Origin: Physocladia obscura
Lineage: Eukaryota > Chytridiomycota > Chytridiomycetes > Chytridiales > Chytriomycetaceae
Assembly: GCA_027596945.1 (NCBI GenBank)
Contig: JADGJH010000833.1
Coordinates: 3,683-13,982 of the forward strand
Direction: 5' to 3'
Length of the DNA stretch: 10,300 nucleotides
The notes under the pieces were generated by a model, which ran no database searches, was not told where the DNA came from, and saw nothing but the letters and a program-made list of their open reading frames with translations. This document shows, in pieces, positions 1-6,910 of this stretch. The stretch's first letter is position 1. Each line of letters starts with the position of its first letter. Both the position numbers and the translations under genes were made by a program.

Positions 1-573
1 GTGTTGCGCTGAGTCTTTTGGTGTTTTTTTTTTGGCCGTTTTATAAAGTATTTTTCTGTCCAAGTTGATGTACTTTTCTCGTCGTTAACCAGAACAGATG
101 TGTTAAACAAAGCAGCTATTTGGATGCCCAATTTTCTTGTTAGCAAATATGTGATGGAGTAGTTGTAAGTGAATTAAAAAGCCTGCATTCCATCCAACAA
201 CGTAATTTAGGTTTCTGGTTACCAGTGGTAGAGTATTTATACAGCAATACGTACCTTTGTTATCATGAATAGACGCAAAGCACCACCCTGCAGTTTCAGC
301 TTGTATGCATGCTCAAGCATTCTATACATATTACAGTCACCATCTGTTATTTGACACCACTGCTATTTATAAAACTGATGTTTTTGCTGTTGAAGATTGC
401 ATTAAAAAGAATTGAACACCATTCTTTAAAACTTCCAAGCTCACCTGCGCTGCTCAGGAGCCATATACGAAGCACTGCCTTCGTACAACAGACCTTGCCA
501 TTTGTGATATTCTATTTCTTTAATACTGTAACATCAAGATCGATCATCTGTTTATTAATTTGAATTTGCTGAC
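1..573. other. Non-coding left flank, no gene supported
   Basis: I see no gene here. The stretch is AT-rich with T runs. An open frame beginning with ATG at 309 (+, 84 codons) is rich in Leu, Ile, Phe and Ser from T-rich sequence, has no family motif and no following splice partner, so I do not call it. No tRNA box pair, repeat array or mobile-element end is visible. The right end presumably carries the 5' leader and promoter of the VanZ-like gene at 581, but I could not pick out a specific element. Confidence 0.5.
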
Positions 574-618
574 ATGGTTGATGAAAATGCAAAATGTGAT
601 GAAGCAAGTGCGAGTTGA
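574..618 (+). promoter_or_regulatory. Possible upstream ORF overlapping the VanZ-like start
   Basis: An ATG at 574 has G at both -3 and +4, a good eukaryotic initiation context. It opens a 14-codon frame ending in TGA at 616-618. This frame is out of register with the VanZ-like gene and runs over all three candidate ATGs of that gene (581, 587, 599). If the transcript starts upstream of 574, scanning ribosomes would meet this ATG first and translation of the main frame would be dampened. If transcription starts between 577 and 598, the uORF does not exist. Seen in sequence; the role is inference. Confidence 0.3.
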
Positions 619-1231
619 GGTAATATTGCTGATCCTTGTGGTGGGGATAATGCTTTTTTTGGGGCTGGCATCTAATACGCAACTGAGACGCGTGCTTCCG
701 GCGGCAATAATGCGGCACGACAAACTACTCCACTTCGCTTTGTTTGCGCTTCTGACTGCGCTGAGTGTTCCCGTTGCTCGCGCGGCTGTTGCTTGGGTCG
801 ATAATCAAAGCCGGATCGAGAGACTACGAAGGCATCAACATCCGCTATTGCTCTTGCCGTTGCAGTTGCCATTCCGCACAGAACCAGACCAGAATCGTCA
901 CCGTAAGCAGGATCTCTTTGCTATTGCCGCCACTGCCGCCGCGCTTCTCTGTGCCGCTGTTACCTCTGAGTTTGTGCAAGCTGCCGTGTCGACTCGCGCT
1001 TTCGACGCCACCGATATTGCAGCAAACATTGCTGGTGTTGCGCTTGGTCTTTTTGTTGCGACGCTCTGCTCTTATCGAAATCGAAACAAACATTATCTTC
1101 GCAGCTTCGTTATCCAGCGTGAACGCAATCGCGCCAATTTCTCACTGTTTCCTGAACGATGGATTACTGTACCCGATCACGTTACATCGAGTATTTCAAT
1201 GAGCGTTGCACCAGAAGGAGAGGATGCTTGA
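581..1231 (+). CDS. VanZ-like family membrane protein
   Basis: Single open frame of 216 codons from ATG 581 (214 from 587, 210 from 599); no ATG lies further upstream in frame. Hydrophobic segments are about residues 13-29 (VEVILLILVVGIMLFLGLA), 50-68 (LLHFALFALLTALSVPVAR), 115-130 (around AIAATAAALLCAAVTS) and 145-160. The VanZ-like signature is present: HDKLLHF at about 45-51, then SEFVQAAVSTRAFDATDIA with E132, Q135, R141, D144 and D147, followed by a conserved Asn/Gly stretch (NIAGVALG). VanZ of enterococci gives low-level teicoplanin resistance; fungal and other relatives have no settled role, so I assign only the family and an integral-membrane location. The polar loop of about 38 residues between the second and third hydrophobic segments is odd. 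It could be an in-frame 114-base intron (797-910, GT...CAG, both ends phase 0), but GTCGAT is a poor donor. The gene is visibly richer in G+C than its neighbours. A polar tail of about 45 residues follows the last segment. Confidence 0.72.
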   Translation: MKMQNVMKQVRVEVILLILVVGIMLFLGLASNTQLRRVLPAAIMRHDKLLHFALFALLTALSVPVARAAVAWVDNQSRIERLRRHQHPLLLLPLQLPFRTEPDQNRHRKQDLFAIAATAAALLCAAVTSEFVQAAVSTRAFDATDIAANIAGVALGLFVATLCSYRNRNKHYLRSFVIQRERNRANFSLFPERWITVPDHVTSSISMSVAPEGEDA

Positions 1232-1251
1232 ATTTTACTGATTTGTTATTG

Positions 1252-1257
1252 AATAAA
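1252..1257 (+). terminator. Poly(A) signal AATAAA of the VanZ-like gene
   Basis: Canonical AATAAA on the + strand, beginning 21 bases after the TGA of the VanZ-like gene. It is the only such hexamer on this strand in the 71-base gap between the two convergent stop codons. The position suits cleavage inside the 3' end of the opposing squalene synthase gene, so the two mRNAs probably overlap. Confidence 0.5.
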
Positions 1258-1293
1258 TGAATTATGGCAATTATGTAAATACAGCCAGCTCAT

Positions 1294-1299
1294 TTTATT
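1294..1299 (-). terminator. Poly(A) signal AATAAA of squalene synthase
   Basis: TTTATT on the + strand reads AATAAA on the - strand, only three bases after the TGA stop of squalene synthase. Cleavage some 10-30 bases on would give a very short 3' UTR. In AT-rich sequence a chance hexamer is possible, so confidence is moderate. Confidence 0.4.
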
Positions 1300-1302
1300 T
1301 TT

Positions 1303-2759
1303 TCAGGCCTCCCATGTTTTTACCCACTTGAAAAACTGAATCATACAGAACGAAGTGATTGCGCCAACTAGCGCCATGACAATCATCGCAATAAATTCTT
1401 GACGTTCTCTTTCCTTCTTTTTATTTGTGCCAGCCACTACGTCATGCTTGTTGATCCAACGAACAATATCCGAACATGCTTCGGATATTGGCATAAATGA
1501 TTCATCTTTCGGATTTTTTCCTACTCGTAGTGAATTCTGGCGTGCAATGTCGAGCGCGTATTTTTTGAAAACTTCCTTAACACCGTCAAATGTAGTTGCC
1601 TCATAAATCAATTTCACAGCAAGACCACGACGAATCTTGAGTCCGCCTTTGGTAAAGACAACATTGTTATTGAAGAAGAGTGCAATCGATGCAATGGCCA
1701 TGACCTTAAGTAGTTTTTAGGCCTTTGCATTAGACTAAAAATAAATTCCAAGTATGAGCAAAGTACCTGAGGTATAGCGCAAAAGTGCAAAACACTCGGC
1801 TCTTTAAGTTTCGCCATGTATTCGAGGCAATCTGGTGCAAGTTTCAGGACATTGACGCAAAGCTCGTTCAAACATGCAAGCGCATCATTAATATTTTCTG
1901 GCTTTGACAGAGATCCCAAACCAGCATTTTCCCACACGTACTTTCCCCAGATTTCTTCCGGCCAAAACGATCGCCCGTCTTTCCAATCTTCAAGATAATC
2001 TTTGATAATATTGACTTTTTGTAAAAAGAGTCCCATCCGGTTCTGCAAATACTCGCTCTCCGTAAGAGACGCGCTTTCAAGTCCAGACTCGCTGAAAAGA
2101 CCAGTAAGACCGATTCCGACGAGTCCCGCAACGTAATGGCAATATAGATCATAATCAGCAACAGTTTTTACCTTCTTGCCTTCACAGAAATCAGCCATAC
2201 CGTTACCCATTCTCTTTGCAATATTTGCAATCACAACTTGATATCTAGTAACAAGAATAAGAAACTGTCAGTATAAACCAGCAAAAAGAAACAAAAGAAA
2301 GCAAGATTACTTGGGTTTCAGCTTTAGAAACTCTGTAATCACAACGTCATAATCAACCAATAAAATCCGGTCCTTCTCGTTCGGTCCGCTTTCTTTAAAA
2401 GTCCATCCTTTTTTGTACATGATTTTATCAAACCCTCGGAGCAGTGGGAGTTTGACCTTGTTGTCAAGTGTCATGTCATCTTCGATTGTGTCCAAACCGC
2501 GCAGCGTCAAGTAGAAGATGCAAACGGGATGGCATAGTTCCGGATGCAATTCCTGGATCACACGGGCAAACGAACGACTGGTTTTGTTCAGGAAGTAGTA
2601 GCACATTTGATAGGAGTATTCTGGGCTATCTTTTTTGGCTGTGATTGATTCGAGGGTCGTATATTTGGTAACGGCATCTGACGTTGTGAGTTTGTACTTG
2701 AGAAGAGCGTAGATTTCCGACGGATGCCCCAAGGATGCAGTGAAAGCAGCTGTTGCCAT
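1303..2759 (-). CDS. ERG9: Squalene synthase (farnesyl-diphosphate farnesyltransferase)
   Basis: Makes squalene from two farnesyl diphosphates via presqualene diphosphate with NADPH, the first committed step to sterols, on the ER membrane. Three exons: 2759-2311, 2244-1767, 1704-1303. Introns 2310-2245 (66 bases, GTAATC...ACTAG) and 1766-1705 (62 bases, GTACTT...CTTAAG) join without a frame break to give 442 aa, a normal length for the family. The Asp-rich motifs are both intact: LDTIEDD (D90-D95) and NIIKDYLED (about 228-236), inside the family signature FLQKVNIIKDYLED. Other family blocks are LNKTSRSFARVIQ (58-69), YCHYVAGLVGIGL (184-196) and FCAIPQVMAIA spanning the second intron. A hydrophobic C-terminal segment at about 413-434 (FIAMIVMALVGAITSFCMIQFF), with basic residues before it, is the expected tail anchor. 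ATG 2759 is the first ATG in frame. Downstream it meets the VanZ-like gene tail to tail. Identification is firm; exact splice sites are by eye but agree with the conserved sequence on both sides. Confidence 0.96.
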
Positions 2760-3016
2760 TTGTGTCGTTTTTTTTTGTTTTTTTTTGGAATCAGGCCATT
2801 GAATTTCCAAAATCTCCAAAATTATTTTAAATTTTTAGAGTTAGCTTTTGTGCTTTTACCAATAAATTTCAGGTATAAATTCAACTGAGTTTTTGTGACA
2901 AATTTTAGATGGCAAGCATTATGAAATCCAATTTTTTAATATGGCAAAATTTTTTCAATTTGAGAATGTCTTTCTGTCACGATACATTTGCATTAGTAAG
3001 AAGCACTATTCGGCTG
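2760..3016. other. Intergenic: 3' end of SPATA4-like gene and promoter of squalene synthase
   Basis: This 257-base gap separates two genes read leftward. It must hold the 3' UTR of the SPATA4-like gene (stop TGA at 3019-3017) and the promoter and 5' leader of squalene synthase. It is strongly AT-rich. A TTTAAT at 2935-2940 reads ATTAAA on the - strand, about 77 bases after the stop, and may be a variant poly(A) signal. A CCAAT at about 2859 lies about 100 bases upstream of the squalene synthase ATG. A long T tract sits at 2767-2786 near that ATG. No other gene is visible. Confidence 0.4.
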
Positions 3017-6000
3017 TCAATTTATTTCCAAACCAGCACTCAAAGCTGGAAACTTATTTCGAAAAATCTCCAAAACATCACCAAAAATATCTTTCAAAAT
3101 TTTCCGATTCTGCATGTTAACTTTCCCAAGATGAACTGCATTTTCATTTTCGTCTTTCAAAAATTTTTCTAAGGCAATGCTGACGTTATCTATAGCTACT
3201 CCTCCAGAATCAAAACTTAAACTCCACCGCCCCAAAAATCTCATCAAACGCTCTCTGGATCTACGTTGTCCCACAACATGCAAGTGAATAACTGAAGCGA
3301 CAATTTTACCAAGATTTTTGCCAATTGAGTTGAAATTTTTGCCTCCGCACTGTTGTGGTTCAAGTCTCCAGAATGCTTCGAGAATGTTAACGCCAAGCTC
3401 GCTGGTTTCATCATTAGTTAGACTTGCAAAAATCCATGGAGATACTAAATTGAAGAGATCCAGCCAAGAATCTTGATGGTTTTTTTGATTGATTTGTTCA
3501 GGCGGTAAAGCTATTTGAACACCTATAGCAAGAAGAATCTGAAGATATTCACGAGGCATTATAGAATATTTCAAAATTTCCATCTAAATTTAATTTTAAA
3601 AAAAGTCGAATCGAAATTGGGATCCTCACAGTCCTGACGGTTCCAATACCGACACCGAATGGATACCAAGAATCAACAACCCTTGGAAATACTCGATTAT
3701 CGAGAAATGGAATATCCCAATATATCACCAGCCCTTCTTGGTCTCTTTTGCATATATATTTGACGGTAGCTTCGCTCAAAAGTGTGGTTGAAGAATTGAT
3801 ATTCCAGTTTGAATCTTCATTATTTGAAATTGAAAGTAGAATTGTTCTGATGGCATCGGTTGTTTTAGCGATGCCTTGCACAAATAATGAGCAAAGAGGA
3901 ATATGCGCCTTTAGGCAAGGAGCCATTAATATAAGGCCTAGTTGTTAGTTAATGCAAGCCCAGATTTCTAAATTTTCTGACTTACAAGTCCTTAATGAAT
4001 CGTCATAAACTGTATTTAATAAACATCCCGCCGCATTTCTCGCCAACGGAGCAAGAGTGTGGCTGTCATCAATGTTCTCAAGAACACTTGTCACAAACGA
4101 CGTATATGCTTTCTGCAAATTTGACGGACAATTCGTCAGCGTTACTGCCCTTAAGTAGCCTCGTTCCCGTCCTATAACATCGCCGGCGACGCCATCAGGC
4201 AAAAATCCAATTGCGCTTGATTCCAATCTGCCAAAATTTTCAAAATTTGTATCTGAAATACTTTCCAATTTTGTTGCAAGACTGGAAAGCAGATGTAATG
4301 CAGCACAAACATCCAATACTAAACTGGGATGAAGAAACAGTGACCCTAGCTCTGCGGCTTTCCTGTGGGTATTTAATACCGTGAGGCATTCAGATAAAAT
4401 CAATGTGATATGCTGTTGCTGTGATGAATTCGTATTGTCTGATTTAATTTCGAGGCTGTCAGTTGTATTGCAAAGCTTCTGACCTTCAGTTTTGTTGTGA
4501 CTGCTTTCACGTGTATCAATGTTCATTTTTCGTCGAACAAAATTATTGGTTCCTGACTCGAGTTGCATAGCACAAAGAAGGCGGATAAAAATCATTCCAG
4601 TTGCATCTGCCACATTACTGCTGCTTGTCACTGTTGCAACAACTCCACTTGAGCACGCGCCGTTTGTGCTGATATGTTTGTATATAGAAGTTTGAAGCAT
4701 ATTTTTAATAGCTAAGAATATTCGTACTTTCTCCCCGTCTGAAGTTTTTTCATTGATAAAAGCATTTAAAATTCGTGCAACAAATGGAATTTTCTCATCG
4801 AATGTAACGATACAGGACATGAGAGCAGAAAATTCTTTTATTTGTGAGAGACGATTAAATGCGTCATTTGTTGGAGAAACATCCTGCAAAATTTTACCAA
4901 AATACACAGTGAGAGTTGTTGCAACTTGAAAAGTTCAAATAAATTAAACATTAATTTATCGAGAAAAAATAAAAAAAACAATAAACATAATAATAACAAA
5001 TTATTACCATGCAACACTTTGGTATCTGCAGCGAAACTGATGATACACGGAAGAAGTACTTCAAAAAGCAGAGCTATGTCTCCGGGCGGGCTATATTGTA
5101 ATATTGAAAGAAGTTCATTTTCTTTCGTAGCTAAGAGAGATGGAAGTCTTTCAATATCGTCACTGCTTATAACATCAAACTTATTCGTGAGCTTCTCACG
5201 ACAAACTGAGGGCATAAATAGAAAACGACCAAAAGTAATTTGACTGTCGGAAATTCCAAACATTGAACACAAGATTTTTAAAACAGCTATCTAATGTCAA
5301 AGTACAATAAAACTTTTGTCGATCATTGGCTAGATGACAAACCTTTCCTAAATTTTCATCAGAACTTGGAATATCAGGAGCAGATAATAAGCATTTTTCA
5401 TCGTGCTGTTCTTTGTCGACTTTTTCAATTCCAGAAAGAAATTGGCTGGCAGCCTTAGAATTATTGATAACAATATCTCCGTTTGGAGATGCTTTTGACT
5501 GCTTTTTGATCAAATTTCCTTGTAAATCGACCATTTCTACAGGCTCGTATTGGTACAATGAGTCTTTTTTTGAGGTTTTTGGTTTTGTGTTGTGGGCTTG
5601 TTTTACTTTGCTTGGATTTTGCTGTGGAGGTAAAGTAGTACCAGCTGTCTGAATAATACCTAATGGGCCAGAACTTAAGGCATAACATTTTTTGCAATTA
5701 AATTTTTAACAGCTGTGTGTTGGAACGTCCATACCCAGATTTAATGACATGATGATGCACTATTCCCAATGCAACCGCGCCAGCTTCCGCCTTCGACCTC
5801 ATCACATCATCCACAAGCTCTTTGCTGAATATGATACCAACTTTGGAGCAGGCTTTTACAAGCTGTTCCCAATTATTACGTTTTGCGACTGGACCCATTC
5901 CAGTATCATAGCCATGCATCTGAAATTCAAGTGGATGATATTTGGAGAGCATTTCAGCGAGGAGAAACCCATTTGCAAGGTCACGTTTCGTGTTTTTGAT

Positions 6001-6060
6001 CGAGTAAGTCAGATCTAAACTTTGCACCCATTTCAGAACGTCCCGGGTCAAAGAAGTCAT
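3017..6060 (-). CDS. SPATA4-like flagellar protein: CH-like domain plus long helical C-terminus
   Basis: Six exons join in frame to 917 aa: 6060-5735, 5673-5343, 5290-5008, 4924-3986, 3937-3630, 3583-3017. Introns are 61, 52, 83, 48 and 46 bases: 5734-5674 (GTATGG...TTAAG), 5342-5291 (GTTTGT...TTAG), 5007-4925 (GTAATA...CAAG), 3985-3938 (GTAAGT...ACTAG, with ATTAACTAAC as a clear branch site), 3629-3584 (GTGAGG...TTTAG). Residues 1-108 resemble the CH-like (CLAMP) domain of SPATA4/SPEF1 proteins: RDVLKWVQSLDL (6-17), KNTKRDLANGFLLAEMLSKY (about 22-41), NNWEQLVKA, then FSKELVDDVMRSKAEAG. In that family this fold is linked to axonemes and microtubules. Residues about 120-210 are polar and Lys/Ser-rich. 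Residues about 220-917 are mostly helical with repeated Leu-rich blocks such as LLFEVLLPCIISFA, perhaps armadillo-like; a polar insert lies in exon 4 near 4380-4530. Vertebrate SPATA4 is only about 300 aa, so the C-terminal two thirds is extra. ATG 6060 is the first in frame. N-terminal family call is fair; C-terminal role unknown. Confidence 0.75.
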
Positions 6061-6088
6061 CTGAAAATTGTCACGTTTATTTTTATCA
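6061..6088. promoter_or_regulatory. 28-base divergent intergenic gap, likely bidirectional promoter region
   Basis: Only 28 bases separate the ATG of the SPATA4-like gene (6060, -) from the ATG of the EF-hand gene (6089, +). Both open frames continue without a stop through the gap, but the named ATGs are the first in each frame. Promoter elements and leaders for both genes must therefore lie in the gap or inside the opposing 5' coding sequence. I see no clear TATA box or X-box/RFX motif in the gap itself. Confidence 0.5.
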
Positions 6089-6845
6089 ATGCAAAAAGAA
6101 TCAGGCACGAAATCGACGAAGAACAGCTCATTATCTGATGGTAAAAATTCCAACGGTATTTCAGAGGAGATGGTTGAATACTATCGTGAAGCTTACAATA
6201 TTTTCGACGCTGATCATAATGGGTCTATTGATGTTTATGAACTTGGAAATGTTATGAGGTCTTGTGGCATGGATCCTACTGAGGATGAAGTTAAGCAAAT
6301 GATTTCGGGCGTCGACGTTGACGGAACCGGAACTATTGATTTCGACGAGTTTTTAATGTGTGTGTTGTGTTTTAATTTTAATGTTATATGTTACTTAACT
6401 TGGAAAAATAATTTTTTACAGAATGGTAATTGGCTAGGGCAAATCTTATCAAAAATTTAAAGTGTTTACTTTAAATTTAATAAAAAAGATGGAAGACTTT
6501 CGAGGCGAAACCAGGTTACGGTACACTGCCGAAAAACTTGACGAAGCTTTCAAAGCAATGGACCTTGATGGAAACGGATTTATTTCTGCTGCTGATTTGA
6601 TTAATGTTGTTAAGCGTCATGGCGAAGATTTGCTTGGCGAAGAGGCTCTTGACATGGTATGATTACTGAAAATTTTCAATGATTGGAATTTTTTTTTTTT
6701 TTTTTAAGATTCGTGAAGCAGACGCTGATGGTGACGGAGTAGTAAACTTTTCAGATTTTTGTGAGGTAAAATAACATTATTGGCGTCAAATCCAAATTTA
6801 CGATTTTTTTTTTTACAGTTGGTGACTGGTTGGCAAACATCATGA
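6089..6845 (+). CDS. Four-EF-hand calcium-binding protein (calmodulin/centrin type)
   Basis: Preferred model has exons 6089-6357, 6422-6425, 6489-6656, 6709-6765, 6819-6845 and gives 174 aa, a usual centrin/calmodulin-like size. The last two introns are clear: 6657-6708 (GTATGA...T17 AAG) and 6766-6818 (GTAAAA...TTTACAG). Four loops of 12 residues are seen: D40-E51 ([12 protein letters not shown]), D76-E87 ([12 protein letters not shown]), D116-D127 ([12 protein letters not shown]) and D152-D163 ([12 protein letters not shown]). Loops 1 and 2 have the usual Glu at position 12; loops 3 and 4 have Asp there, which in this family usually lowers Ca affinity and can favour Mg. The first 30 residues are Ser/Lys-rich, more like centrins than calmodulin. 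The join between EF2 and EF3 is uncertain: alternatives are one intron 6362-6488 (FLM-C-MEDF) or 6360-6460, which adds about 9 residues. Head-to-head placement with a SPATA4-like gene hints at a flagellar or basal-body role; that is inference. ATG 6089 is the first in frame. Confidence 0.88.
6422..6425 (+). other. Candidate 4-base microexon in the EF-hand gene
   Basis: TTTTTTACAG ends at 6421 and is by far the best 3' splice site in this stretch, with a TTAAC-type branch sequence about 24 bases before it. Every reading frame after it soon meets a stop, and the only near GT is at 6426 (GTAATT). Treating AATG as an exon makes two introns of 64 bases (6358-6421) and 63 bases (6426-6488), both normal for this window. 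It restores the frame as FLIM-MEDFRGE. The second acceptor (TAATAAAAAAG) is weak. Confidence 0.35.
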
Positions 6846-6857
6846 AACAATCATTTT

Positions 6858-6863
6858 TTTATT
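6858..6863 (-). terminator. Poly(A) signal AATAAA of the CBS-PB1 gene
   Basis: TTTATT on the + strand reads AATAAA on the - strand, about 48 bases after the TGA of the CBS-PB1 gene. It lies in the 65-base gap between the convergent stops of the EF-hand gene (6845) and the CBS-PB1 gene (6911). I found no canonical + strand hexamer for the EF-hand gene in the same gap. Confidence 0.45.
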
Positions 6864-6910
6864 GACAGCATAATATTATGAAAACGAATTATAAACTGAA
6901 GTCAAACAAA

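Noticed and set aside
215..225. CTGGTTACCAG palindrome in the left flank
   Set aside because: A 5-base stem is too short to support a structure or operator claim in a eukaryotic intergenic region.
309..563. 84-codon open frame on the + strand with Leu/Phe/Ile-rich sequence
   Set aside because: Composition reflects T-rich non-coding DNA; no motif, no splice partner, and it ends just before the VanZ-like start in another frame.
845..1093. Antisense open frame opposite the VanZ-like gene
   Set aside because: Gly/Arg-rich shadow of Ala-rich coding sequence; no family features.
765..1202. 145-codon + strand frame overlapping the VanZ-like gene
   Set aside because: The VanZ-like motifs lie in the other frame; this is a shadow made possible by the G+C-rich, stop-poor sequence.
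3357..3369. GGTTCAAGTCTCC on the + strand resembles a tRNA B box (T-loop)
   Set aside because: No A box or cloverleaf can be formed upstream at the right spacing, and it lies inside exon 6 of the SPATA4-like gene.
6157..6357. Calling the EF-hand gene true calmodulin or true centrin
   Set aside because: The linker and loops match neither closely enough by eye; the Ser/Lys-rich N-terminus is centrin-like while the EF1-EF2 sequence is nearer calmodulin. Only the superfamily is claimed.
6489..6662. The second half of the EF-hand gene as a separate gene starting at ATG 6489
   Set aside because: EF1-EF2 and EF3-EF4 halves together make one standard four-EF-hand protein, and the intervening sequence carries splice signals rather than a stop-and-promoter region.
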